From Malania oleifera (taxonomy: Eukaryota; Streptophyta; Magnoliopsida; Santalales; Ximeniaceae), in assembly GCF_029873635.1 (NCBI RefSeq), contig NC_080428.1, forward strand, positions 63,049,957-63,113,956: a stretch of 64,000 nt of DNA, in the 5' to 3' direction. Each line of letters starts with the position of its first letter. The stretch's first letter is position 1. This document shows positions 21,861 through 32,960 of the stretch, in pieces. A program made the translations under genes and the position numbers. The notes below the pieces were generated by a model, which worked only from the letters and a program-made list of their open reading frames with translations, made no database searches and was not told the origin of the DNA.

Positions 21861-23576
21861 ATGGAGTTTTCTTCACAGCCTTTGAGGGTTCCTACTACAG
21901 TGAGGAAAGCTCGTTGTGACCTCACCCCCTCCGATTTGCAGAATATTCGTTATTTTTTTGCTATACCTTAGAGTATTACTGTTAGGCTACCCTCTGTTTC
22001 CAAGTCAACCCTTGATCCGAGCTCCTAGGAGCTCCGCCTCTATACAGATTACTTAGATCTGGGTATCCAGCTCCCTTCCCCACCCTTTTTCTTTACTGTA
22101 TTACGTTTTTACCGAATAACACATTCCCAACTTGTTCCGAACTCCTATCTCTCGCTCACCTATTTTGCCGTCCTTCTGCTTCGCTTGGGCTACCAGCCTA
22201 CAGTTCCTCTCTTTAGGAGTTGTTTCCATATGCGAATGCATTATGTAGAGAAGGAGTTATACTATTTCAACTCTCTACCAGGTAACAAACTTTTTTTGCC
22301 TGGCAGTTCTTCCATACATAACTGGAAGTCCTGGTACTTTTTTGCCTCGGGGGAGTTGAACTACACGGGCTCTCTGGTCTGGTCTTCTCCTATTGATGGT
22401 AACGTTGTCTATCCTTTATCCACCTTCTTTTGTAGAGCTACCAGTAGGTTAGCCGCTGACTCACCTTTTTTCCTTTCATCCCTTTTCCCTTGTAGTTCGG
22501 TTGCGCCACCTTCTTCCAAGGCTTACCCCCGAAGAGCAGGCCATCCTGAAAGAGCTGCGAGCCCTTGGTGAGCAAGGGATTATCCCTCACGAGGAGCTGC
22601 TCCAAGAGCATGTCCTCATGCAGTGGGGGATCAGCCTCGTTTCCTCAAGTATTTCTTTGCCTCTGATTTTTATATATGTGTTCAGATATTATCTCTATTG
22701 CTGGTATTTTTACTTCTTTTCTCTATCTCCTAGCAGATATGGACTTCAATAGATATGAGTCTCTCATGGGGGAAGCCAGGAAGCAAAGGGTGAGTAGGAG
22801 TAGGAAGAAGAGAAGGGAGATCGAGGGGGAATCCTCTCAAAGGGATGCACGTGCTATAGGTGATTCTGGTGCCCTTCCTGATAAGGTCAATGCTGCTCCT
22901 ACTCCGATCCCCTAATCTCATACTACTGAAGCGATTTTTCACGAGCTGACCCGTTCTGCCTCAGCTCTTCGTTAGGCGGTACACGCTGAAGATTTTGTGC
23001 AAGCCCAGTGCACTCTTCCTAACGCTCTTTCAGTGAAGATCCGCCACACCTCATACCAGGTATATTCTTCAATTGACTTATTCTTCTCCCTTTATACATA
23101 GTTTTGTTAACTGTTATGTATTTTGTACTCTTCCTTAGCTGGCGACGATGGCTTTAGCCCAAGAGGAGAAGGTTGCCGAGATGTACCGGCAAACCTTGGA
23201 CGCTAGGGAGAAATACGTTGTTGTCCAGAACGAACTTCAAGAGGCCGAGATCCATGAGCGGGCTCTACAAGCTAAGGTTGAACGCCTTCGTAGGGAGGAG
23301 TTACCTGCCAGAGAAGCTGCCGCTGCTGCTACTGCCTCCCGAACCGCAGTAAAGGAGTATAGGGACTCCACTCAGTTCGTCATGGACACCTCCAAGGCTT
23401 ATCGGGCGGGGTTCAGGAGGTGCCGAGATCAAGTCAAAACCAAACACCCTGACCTTCCGCTAGACAGTGTGAGCTCACATGGGTATGGCAATGAGAGTCC
23501 TGAATCCGTGGAAGATCTAGACGAAGATGAGGAAGGGGAGGAGGAGGAAGGTGGAGAAGGGAGCAAAGCAAACTAG
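21861..23576 (+). pseudogene. Antisense gene of the Tat element (putative gypsy-type transposon protein, PF04195-like), intron-containing, broken
   Basis: Runs opposite to gag-pol. Proposed exons are 21861-22398, 22496-22648, 22737-23059 and 23139-23576, all with GT-AG borders. Exon 1 encodes MEFSSQPLRV... and then the conserved block around LRLGYQPTVPLFRSCF and SSIHNWKSWYFFASGEL, which I recognise as the plant 'putative gypsy type transposon' domain. Exon 3 has a basic RKKRR stretch. Exon 4 is a coiled coil (EEKVAEMYRQTLDAREKY...) ending in an acidic tail (about 533-578 of the region, DEDEEGEEEEGGEG). In-frame TAG codons at 21969 and about 22026, and further stops in exon 3, disable it. It ends about 160 bp from the end of integrase, tail to tail. 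Antisense extra genes are known in Tat elements; the function is unknown. Confidence 0.7.
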
Positions 23577-23734
23577 TTTGTAGGAACTGAACTTGTAATA
23601 TAAATTTTTCAAACTTTACTGACGTAGTACAATTATTGTAATTAGTACTTTATTACTGCACTGTAAGAAGCATTTTCAAGAATAGTATTTTTTTAATATA
23701 TCTGAGTTCCATGTGTTACTAATCTTTTCCCCCC

Positions 23735-25240
23735 CTACATCTTCCAACTTGTATGTCCCTGGCTTTATCTCGGTTGTGACTCTGTATGGACACTACCAGT
23801 TTGGCTTTAACTTGTGCGACCCTGACTCCAACGGGTTGTTCCACGTCTTCCTTAGGATTAAGTCTCCTGGCTGGAAATTTTATACTTTGACGCGATTGTT
23901 GTAGCACTTTGCTACCCTCTGTTGGTACGCTGCAACTTTTAGACTCACCTGATCCTGTCTCTCTTCCAGCAATCTATTTCTGATCTGAGCTCTTCGTTGT
24001 TGGTCTACTCATTAAAGTATTGCCTTCGCTAGGAGGGTATCCCTACCTCTTCTAGGATGACCGCTTCTGCGCCAAAGACAAGCATAAAAAGGGTTTCCCC
24101 TGTTGCAACTCTCTTGGTGGTGTGGTATGCCTATATGAGGGAAGGGAGTTCCTCTGCCCATCTTCCTTGCATAGATTTGAGTCACGTCCTCAATTCGTGC
24201 AGTATCGTCCAGTTCATGTTCTTTACCTGTCCATTGCTCTGGGGGTGCGCCACTGACGCGGAGAGGAGCTTAATAGATAGGTCCGAACATAACTTTTTGA
24301 AGCGCTCGTTGTCGAACTGCCTCCCATGGTTTATAACTATTGCCTAGGGATTTCGAAACGGAAAACCACTTATGTCCACATGAAGCACGTCATGTTCTGC
24401 TTTGTTATGGTGGCTAGAGGTTTGACCTCTACCCATTTAGTGAAATAATCTATTGCTACCAACAAAAACTTTCTTTAACCAGTCGCCTGCGGTAAAGGTC
24501 TTAGGATGTCTATTCCCCACTATGCGAAGGGGCAGGGACTAGTTAGAGGGGAGAGTAGATTAGAGGGTACGTGTGGTATTGCTGCGCATCTTTGACACCT
24601 GTCGCATCTTTTGACGAGCTCGATCGCTTCTTTCTTCATTGTGGGCCAATAAAATCCCTACCGCATGGCCTTGTAGGCTAGGGCCCTACTGGCAAGGTGG
24701 TTTCCGCATACTCCTTCATAGATTTCCCTTAATACGTATTTCCCTTCCTTATTGTTTAGACAACGAAGGTAGGGCAGTGTTAGAGATCATCTGTACAGCT
24801 CCCGGCCTATCAGCATATATCTTGCTGCTTTCCTTCTCACTTTCAGAGCTTCCTTGTTGTCCTCTGGTAGGGATCCGTCCTGAAGGTATAGGAATAAAGA
24901 TGCCCTCCAATCGTCCTTGCTGATTTCGAACTCCACTGAGTTAATTCTGTCCTCCTCATATGAGGGTTTCCCTATCCGCTTTAGATATATAGTGTCCTTC
25001 CATTCTGAACTGGTTACTGAGGCCAATTTCGCAAGTGCATCGGCCCTTTTGTTTTCTGCCCTTGGTACGTGTTCTATATCGAACTGAACGAATGCTTTCA
25101 TGTATTCTTGGGCCTTAATGAGATATTTTTTCATTCTTTGGTCCCTAGCCTCAAATTCTCCTTTCATCTGCTCTACCACCAGTTGGGAATCACTCAATAC
25201 CTTGATCTGTGCCACCCCTAATGCTTCTGCTAAGCGTAGG
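23735..25240 (-). pseudogene. Tat element integrase and second RNase H, broken
   Basis: The minus strand at about 25215-24787 encodes an RNase H-like domain (IKVLSDSQLVVEQMKGEFEA..., ENKRADALAKLA). It is followed by an integrase: zinc-binding region ([17 protein letters not shown]), core with WGID and VAIDYFTKWVEVKPLATIT, a degenerate SNGQVK region, and the C-terminal PGDLILRK...KLKPNW stretch near 23760-23880. Stops and frameshifts occur throughout the integrase, which would be needed to insert element cDNA. Confidence 0.8.
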
Positions 25241-26660
25241 CCTGCTAATAAAGTTTCATACTCCGCATCGTTGTTGGTTACCGTGAACTCCAGCTTTACT
25301 GCGAAAAGAGTTTCACTACCGTCCAGGGCTAAAAGGATGAATCCAGCTCCCCCTCCAGCAGCGTTAGACGACCCATCAACATGTAGTGTCCATACGTCTG
25401 GCTTAGTGGATGAATCGGAGAGCCTTTATGCTATAAAATCAGTGAGCACCTGGGCCTTGACAGCGGGCCTTGGTTGATATTGTATGTCAAACTCACTTAA
25501 TTCGATTGACCACTTCGTCATCCTTTCCGAACTCTCCGGTCGCTGTAGAATTTGTCTCATTGGTAGGTTTGTTAACACAATTACCTTGTGGGCCTGAAAG
25601 TAGGGCCTTAATTTTCATGCTGCATAGATGATGGACAAGGCGGCTTTTTCCGCCGTGCAATAGTTCTTTTCGGCTCCACTGAGCACCTTGCTAGTGTAAT
25701 ATATAGGTTGATGCCTCCTGCCTTCTTCCCAAACTAGGACCGAGCTGACAGCATTTTTCGTGGATGCTATATACAGGTAGAGGTCTTCCCCATTCTTTGC
25801 CTTCGTCAAAAAGGGAGGGGATCTGAGGTATTGCTTGGGCTGTTTGAAGGCTTTGGCCTGCTCCTCCCCCCATTCGAATCCTCCCTTCTTCCATAGTGCT
25901 CTGAAGAAAGGTAAGCCTTTGTCCCCTGAGCAGGAGACAAACCTGTTGAGGGAGGCTATCCTCCTTGTCAAACTTTGGATCTCCTTTTTTGTCCATGGGG
26001 CCTCCATTTCTAGTAGCACTTTTATTTTATCTAGGTTTGCTTCTATACCTCTATGAGTCACCATAAAGCCCAGGAACTTTCCTGCAGAAACACCGAACAC
26101 ACACTTCGATGGGTTCAGTTTCATGTGGTACCGGCAAAGGAGTTCGAACGTTTCTCTCAAGTCTTTACAATGTTGCCCTTCTTCCAAGCTTTTTACCAGC
26201 ATATCATCCACGTACGCCTCCATTGTTTTTCCGAGCTAATCTTTAAAGATCCTGTTCACCAATCTCTGATATGTGGCTCCTGCATTTTTTAGCCCGAAGG
26301 GCATTACCCGGTAACAATACAAGCCCCTTTCGTTGATGAAAGATGTTTTTTCTTCGTCTGCTCGACTCATAGGGATTTGGTTGTATCTTGAGTAGGCATC
26401 CATAAAGTTGAGGAGTTTGTGCCCCAAGGTTGAATCCACTAGCTGGTCGATTTGGGGAAGAGGGAAGCTGTCCTTTGGGCACGCCTTATTCAGGTCAGTG
26501 AAGTCTATGCAAGTGCGCCATTTTCCGTTCGGCTTCCTTACTAGAACTATGTTGCTCAGCCACTCCGGATAGTCTACCTCCCTGATGAAGTTGGCTTGCA
26601 CCAGTTTCGTCACTTCCTCATCGATTATTTTGATCCACTCCATCGTGAAGCTCTTTTTTT
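25241..26660 (-). pseudogene. Tat element reverse transcriptase and first RNase H, broken
   Basis: The minus strand encodes RKPNGKWRTCIDFTDLNKA, FPLPQIDQLVDSTLG, FMDAYSRYNQI, KTSFINERGLYCYRVMPFGL, then a TAG, then AYVDDMLVKS with the catalytic YVDD. These are RT motifs in order. The connection and an RNase H region (EDLYLYIASTKNAVSSVLV, PIYYTSKVL, AEKAALSIIYA) follow down to about 25500. At least one stop interrupts the RT and more follow. Confidence 0.9.
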
Positions 26661-28944
26661 TCTATTTCACAGGTCGGTGGTTGGGGTTGACCTGCAGCCT
26701 GTGCTCTATGACTGCAGGGTCGATGCCGGGCATGTTTGCAGCCGACTAGGTGAACAAATCAGCGAATTCGTCCAATAGTTCGCTCAGCTCCGCTTTCAAG
26801 GTGTCGGGCAGGTGATTTTCAATCTGTATACTTCTCTCCTGGTGGCCCTTCAGGGGTATATGCCTGATGACTTCATCTATTGTACTGATCTGGGGATACT
26901 CTCCCCTTACATTTAGATCTTCCACCGCTAAAGTTTCTCTAGCCTCCATCTTCTCTTTCAGGGCCATTACATAGCAGCTCCAAGTAGCGGCTTGATCTCC
27001 CTTGGCAAATCCTATCCCGTGCGGTATAGGGAATTTGATTTTGAGGTGGTATGTTGATGTTATAGCTCGAACCGCGTTAAGGAAGGGGCGGCCCAAGATG
27101 ACATTGTATACCAAAGGTCGGTCGACCACAAGGAACTCTGTCAGCGTTGTAACTTGCTGCGGGGTCATCCCTATTATTACCGGTAGCGTGATTGTACCCA
27201 AGGGGTGAACAATGTCACCACCGAATCAGACCTAGGGGGTCGAGACCGACTTGAGTCGTTCCTTGCTGATCTTCATTCCGACCAGGACCGACCAGAACAT
27301 GATGTTAGCTGAGCTCCCATTGTCTATCAATACACGTCTGACCATGTAATTCGCCACCAGTAGGGAGAGCACCAGTGCGTCATCATGTGGCTGCTGCACC
27401 CCTTCTTCATCTCCATTGTCAAAGGTTATGATGTTGTATTTTTTGTTTCGTTTGCTATTGGTTTCTCCCTTCTCCATTGATAGCACTTGTTTAGCATATC
27501 TTTTGAAGGCACTCCCGCTATCACCTCCATTAGCGGATCCTTTGAAGATCACCGCAATCTCCCCCATGACCTGCTCTTCTTTTTCTTTTGCCCCATGCCT
27601 CCTCTGCTCGAGAGGTTCCCTTTGTGAATTTTCTTTCTTAATAAACTTTGACAGGTGTCCCCTTTTTATTAGGACTTCGATTTCTTTCTTCAACTGAATG
27701 CATTCTTCTGTGTCGTGGCCATGATCCCTATGGAATGCGCAGAACTTGGACATGTCCAACTTGTGTAGAGGCATTCGCATAGGTTCAGGCCACGAGATGT
27801 AGTCCTTCTTTCTGATCTGCATTAGTAATTCCGAGCGCGGTACATTCAGGGGTGTGTAGGTGGAGAACTTGTGGTGCTGTCCTTTGATCTTTGGGCTCGC
27901 GTGCAGCGCACTAGTCTCGTGTCTTTTTGTTGATCTATAGGATTCTCATGTTTCTCTGCTATTGTTTTTCTTTTTCCGCTCTATGCGACTTCCTCTTATA
28001 TCCATCATCTCCTCCAGGTTGAAGTATTTCTGTGCTCGTACCATCAGTTCCTCCATATCCACTGGTGATTTTTTCCCTAGGGAGTATAAGAAGCTTCTAG
28101 GCTGGATAGCCGTTGTCAAGGATGCTAAAGCCACGCCCATGTCCAAGTTGCGGATTTCTAGGGTGGTTGTGTTGAATTGATGCATGAAGTTCTTTAGAGT
28201 CTCCTGCTCCCCTTGCACCATACTCATGAGATGACCCGTTGTTTTAGTAATTCTCCGGCTACTAAGGAAGTGGCCGGTGAACAGTTGTTCAATCTCTGGG
28301 AAGGAACCAATGGATTCGGGTCGCAGAGTTTAGTACCAATCTCTGGCTGTACCCTTAAGGGTAGTTGCAAAAGCTCGACACATGATGGCGTCTGGAGCCC
28401 CTTGCAACTGCATCAACATTTTAAAATTATCCAGGTGATCAATTGGGTCAGACAAACCTTCGTACCTTTCAAAGGTGGGCATCTTGAATCTATTGGGCAA
28501 TGAAGCCTCCATGATTTTTTTGTTGAATGGCGGCTCTGAGGACCTCAAGGATGCTTCCCCATAGTAGGGTTTGGTTTTGCCCTCTTTCATTATCTTCTTT
28601 ATATGATCTATCTTCTTGATTCTTTCTTCGAGCTCCGTGGATCTTTACTGGTTGACGTCCACGCTATTTGTATCTTCTACCTTCTTGTTGAGGTAGGTTT
28701 TCTCCTCGTTCTCCACTGGTTTGTTAGCTTGCTCGCCTGCGCTGGGGTTCTCTTGCGTTTGGTGGAGGACGTGCCCTTCTTGACTCTTTTTTTGTAAGAG
28801 TCGGTTGAGCATATCCTTCATTTCCTTTTCGAAAGCGAGGAACTCCTCCCTACTGACACTCGATGATTCTGCAGGCGTGGAATGGATGGACTGGGACGAT
28901 TCTTTTACAGCAAGGATGGAGGTAGAACTGTGTGAGGTCGGCAT
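26661..28944 (-). pseudogene. Tat element gag and protease, broken
   Basis: Gag begins at an ATG at 28944 (MPTSHSSTSILAV...), shortly after the primer-binding site. It contains the retrotransposon gag core ([55 protein letters not shown]) with in-frame stops near 28646 and 28328. 27822-27232 carries CAFHRDHGHDTEECIQLKKE and then the aspartic protease core VLIDNGSSANIM. 27201-26746 continues the protease/RT linker (VDRPLVYNVILGRPFLNAVRA). The frames are close to complete but no longer one polyprotein. Confidence 0.88.
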
Positions 28945-29016
28945 TGCTGGAATGTCGAAAGTTGAGAGCAAGATATGATTACCTCTTAAAAGCAAGTTCC
29001 CATAGACGGCGCCAAC

Positions 29017-29450
29017 TGTTGCAGGGTAAAATTTGCAAGGATGCTCCTTCAACTTCCGTTGACTTGAAAGGGGAAGAAAAGAAAGGCTTGGAGGACCTGG
29101 GGTGTACTCCGGGGGATCACTCCGATGCCTAAGTAAGAGGAACGCTTTTTGAGAGGCTGAATGCAATAGTAGAATGATGTTCAATGACTTACCTTGGCCT
29201 CTTCTCCAGGTCCCTTCTTATAGGGACTCGAGTTGACCGTAGGTTGGTTCGTATTTATTGCACGGGGGCTTGAATCGCTCCCCAGTCAATAAGTGCGTGC
29301 ACATATTACTCGACTATTTAAAATGCTAGCGTGGATCTCTCCTCCTCTTTATTGGGTTGGAGCTGATCACTCGTCAGAATGTCTGACCCGGAGAAGGTGC
29401 GAGACAGGTGTTGACCTGCCCTCATTGGCTAGATTATTTTGGGCGTATCA
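29017..29450 (-). repeat. 5' LTR of the Tat element
   Basis: 434 bp, TG...CA bounded, preceded on its internal side by the primer-binding site at about 28990-29016. The same sequence is at 19115-19548. Confidence 0.9.
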
Positions 29451-30458
29451 CAATCATTATAGTAGTTAACTTGTTGATTGGGGCCACACGCCAGCACGTA
29501 CAAATCTGTACTTATCATTGGTTCTTTATTATAATACATGACTTTCATCTATTAATTACAAATGGGTTTAGATGAGTAAACCATCAAAATTGAAAATGTA
29601 TATTGCGTAGAAATTACAATAAATTTGTTACTTACACGGCTCCCAAACCAATTGAAAAATTCCTTCTTATGTCTTTCGTTAACATTCCTTTCATTTTGGG
29701 CTAGAAGTTCAGCTTTATGTTCGCTATATGCAAAGTAAGGAGTTTGGAACCACGTACTTGATATATCAAACAATTTCATCACAATTATTAAGGACATAAA
29801 AATGCTCCTTTCGTAGGTCATCCATATCAGTGAAATCGTAAACCCGTGCACCGAACGGTAGAACATTTCCTCGAAATATAGAGTACCTTAGTTCTTCATC
29901 TTCAGCATTAATAGCATGAACGTCTGCATTTCACTCCTCACAAGTGAATCTTGTCTCAATATCATGTAGATACATTGAGCAAAATGCAAGACATTCACTG
30001 TCAATGTATGCCTTAATGATTGAAACTTCTTGTCATACCTTATTGTGCACATACCCCTTTAAAGTGGACAAGAACCTGTGCATTTTACATAGTATTAGTG
30101 ACTTCTACATACAAAGAAAGCGATGAAATCACATGTTAATTGTAGAAGGACTTTATAATTTACCTCTCAATAGGATAAATATAACAATATTACACCGGTT
30201 CTCCAATTATGGCCTCCCTTGGTAAATGGACGACTAGGTGGACCATCACATTGAAGAATGCTGACAGAAATTTTTTCTCCAGCTTGCATAGTATGATCAT
30301 AATGTCCTCCTCTAACCGTGCAAGTACGTTTACACTCAATTTTTTGGAGCACAACTTTCGGAAGAAGATACCCAGCTCTATTAGTATTAAGCAAATATCT
30401 TCAGTCAAGTGTCCACGAAGAAAAACGGGTAGAACCTGTTGCAGAAAGACGTGACTAT
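29451..30458 (-). pseudogene. CACTA TNP2-type transposase, upstream exons (DUF4218-like and start of DUF4216), broken
   Basis: On the minus strand, 30450-30190 encodes LTEDICLILIELGIFFRK..., LEEDIMIILCKLEKKFLSAFF and VMVHLVVHLPREA, matching the DUF4218 region of plant CACTA transposases. Further down, 29730-29637 gives HKAELLAQN...HKKEFFNWFGSR, ending in a clean donor (CGT|GTAAGT). After an intron, STDLYVLACGPNQQV leads into the Tat insertion point at 29451. Several stops are present between these blocks. The 5' part of the transposase (the TNP2 core) is not seen; the match ends near 30458, where an unrelated repeat begins. Confidence 0.75.
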
Positions 30459-32272
30459 TGGAATTGGTGTATTCCCAAGAGGGGGGTGAATTGGGAATTT
30501 AAAAATTTTGTCCTAGGTTAAACTAGATTCCACAAGCAGTATTACACAAGCCTAGGGTCTTGCTATGTAATCACAAATCCAATCAAATATTTAAACAATA
30601 AACATAAACATACAGGTGTAGAAAGTAAATTGTGAAAAATAAAACTAACACCAGATATGTTATTGGGGTTTGGCCAATACTGTCTACGTCCCCGCCTTAA
30701 GCTCACAAGTAAGAGGATTCCACTATGACTCACTTAATGGGTTGAGCGGCACCTAATATAACACCTTAATAGGATGGTGCACCTAACTTTCCTAACCGAG
30801 TTAAAGCCAATCTGGGACTTTTCATAGGGCAAGTCTCCCTCTTCCAACCACACGTCGGGAATACAATAGATAACCAAATGAAATATTTTGTACAACCAAA
30901 TATGCTCCTAATACAAGCAGATGTGTACAATACTACAACTCAAAATGCACTCACTTATGACATGAAAATAAGCTCAGTGTGAGTATGGTGATTTTTCTCA
31001 AAATAACTTATCGAAATCTTTGAGTAAAATGTTTGCAGTGAATATTTCAAAGATTCAACCCCAAAATATCTCTTCCCAAAATATTTTCAAAAAACTTGTT
31101 CAATGGAAGTTAGGGTTTTGTTTTCAAATGAACTAACAAAAATAATATGTGTGTGTGTGAGCACGATTGCAATAAACAATATAGATTTTCTCCCAATAAT
31201 ATTTATCAATAAAATATATGGGAGATTCCAGAAGCTTACTCTCAAAAGAAATGATATTCAAAGTATGAATATTGAGAGTAAATGTTTTAAATAAAAAAAA
31301 ATGCCCTAAATAAAACCTCTCTTCCAAAATAGATTTTACAAATGAAGAATGAAAAGCGAGTTAAATGATTTTTAAAAATTAATGCCCAAATGAATGCTAA
31401 AAAACAATGCTCTCTTGTAAGATTTATCAAAATAATAATAAAAGAGAGTAAAAAATTGTGTATATATAGAGTTAGGAGAAATTATAGCCGTTGGAGACAT
31501 GCTGGGTATTTTGAAAAAAGATTAATTGAGTTTAATTAAAAACAACATAGTTTAACTTTGATAAAAATTAAGCAACCCAAAAGGTTCGGTTGACCATTTT
31601 TACGGTTCGATAGACCGAATTGCTCAGTTTGGTCGATCAGGGGATTTTTGAACTGAGGTGATGGTCGACCGGACTTGAGGCGATTTTTGAACCTCCGAGA
31701 TTCAGTTACCAGATTGAGTTCCGTTGACCGAACGTGGGTGTTTGGTTGACCAACCCATTTTTCTACTATCAGTTTGGTCGACCAAGGCGTTAGGATCAAC
31801 CTACGTGTCAGTTCGGTCGACTAGGGCGTTGCTGCGTGTTTTGAGGTCGGTTGACTAAAGGGTCAAACCATTGACTCTGGTGAGGTTCGGTCGACCGAGG
31901 GTCTTTGGTACATTTGGGTTCAGTTGACCAACCATATGAAACTTTCAATTTTGGTCCAATTTGTCTTTTGAAATCACCCCTAGTGTCATGATGATCACTT
32001 CTAAGATATATGGAGGCTTTTTCATGCAATGTATTGGGATCTATGGTCAGTTTAAGGTCTTTGAGAGTTAACCCAAAAAATCTAGCGTCTGCCCTACGGT
32101 CATTTGGTTCCTTATGGTCAATCTATGGTCATGTTGAACTTATTATACACATCATGCATGTTATGCATTATTACAAACCAAATATAAAATAAAATGTATT
32201 ACAAATTAAAAACATAAGTCTTCTTTTTCATCTTTGCTTCCATGGAAAATGCCAGTTGATGTGATCTTTAAT
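30459..32272 (-). mobile_element. LTR-like dispersed repeat with a GTCGACC palindrome array
   Basis: The sequence begins ATTGGTGTATTCCCAAGAGG and includes GTTATTGGGGTTTGGCCAATACTG and GTCTACGTCCCC words that I associate with an abundant plant repeat. 31560-31925 carries about ten copies of a motif near TTCGGTCGACCGA. No protein is encoded. The layout (motif array upstream of TATA-like sequence when read on the minus strand) resembles the LTRs at 50199 and 62546, but family and borders are uncertain. Confidence 0.4.
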
Positions 32273-32960
32273 GTAATGACTCGAAAATTTTTTAACTATT
32301 TAGAAGAAAGGGAAAAGAAATTTTAAAGGGTAATAAGCAGGCGCTCGTTGACGAACTTCATTTTCTCGTCGACGAGCAATCTTCTGAGTCTCGTCACCGA
32401 GTATGCATGTCTTGTCGATGAGGAGTTACCGAGAGAGGTTCTCATATATCTGAATTTCATCGGCAAGCTCCTAATTTCATCCACGAGCAGTGTTCTTGGG
32501 TTCGTCGATGAGTCCTGATGTCTCGTCGACGAAGTCACGTGGCAAGTTGCCTATAAATAGGCAAAAGTTAGAATTTCGACGGAAGAAATCCTTCTCTCTT
32601 TTGTTTGTCTTTCTAAAAACGGTCTCTCTGCATTCTCTCTTCGAATTTGGCCCAAATTTAGCCTGGTTCGACGATCGAAAGTTATCACGAGACTCTTGGG
32701 AAGATTTTCTACAATACAGGTAGAGCAGAATTTTGATTTGAGAAATTTAGAAAATATCTTAAAATAAGGGTAAGTGAGTTATTTTGAAATTTTCTTAACA
32801 AATATAATTATTTAGAGCCTAAGAAGTATTAAATGGGTGTTTTATGAGATTTGAGTAAATTGAAAATTTTGAAATATAAGTTCTCCTGTTTGTTCGATTT
32901 TAGGAGAATCTTGAGTGGTAAGGGCAAATCCTTTATAACAACATTTTTATTAATTTAGAC
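32273..32960 (+). mobile_element. Ty3-type LTR fragment with a CTCGTCGACGAG array
   Basis: It starts TGTAATGACTCGAAAA, similar to the LTR starts at 1850 and 54160. It contains about eight copies of a 12-bp palindrome near CTCGTCGACGAG (32343-32533), then a TATA box (CCTATAAATAGGC near 32550), then sequence like the transcribed part of the 1850 LTR (AGGGTAAGTGAG). The right end and any element body are missing. Confidence 0.5.

Larger units (their letters stand above)
19115..29450 (-). mobile_element. Tat-lineage Ty3/gypsy LTR retrotransposon, 10.3 kb, inserted in the CACTA transposase gene
   Basis: The two 434-bp LTRs (19115-19548 and 29017-29450) differ at about 28 positions by eye, about 6-7%, so the insertion is not recent. 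Read on the minus strand, the 5' LTR is at 29017-29450 (TGATACGCCC...CCCTGCAACA). It is followed by a primer-binding sequence starting TTGGCGCCGTCTATGGG, then gag, protease, RT, two RNase H regions and integrase. After that come a long non-pol region holding an antisense gene and tandem repeats, and a polypurine tract (GAGGGGGGGACAAC) just before the 3' LTR. The flanking five bases on the minus strand are GATTG and TGTTG, a decayed target duplication. Dual RNase H and the antisense gene point to the Tat/Ogre-like group. All coding regions carry stops, so it is not autonomous. Confidence 0.9.
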
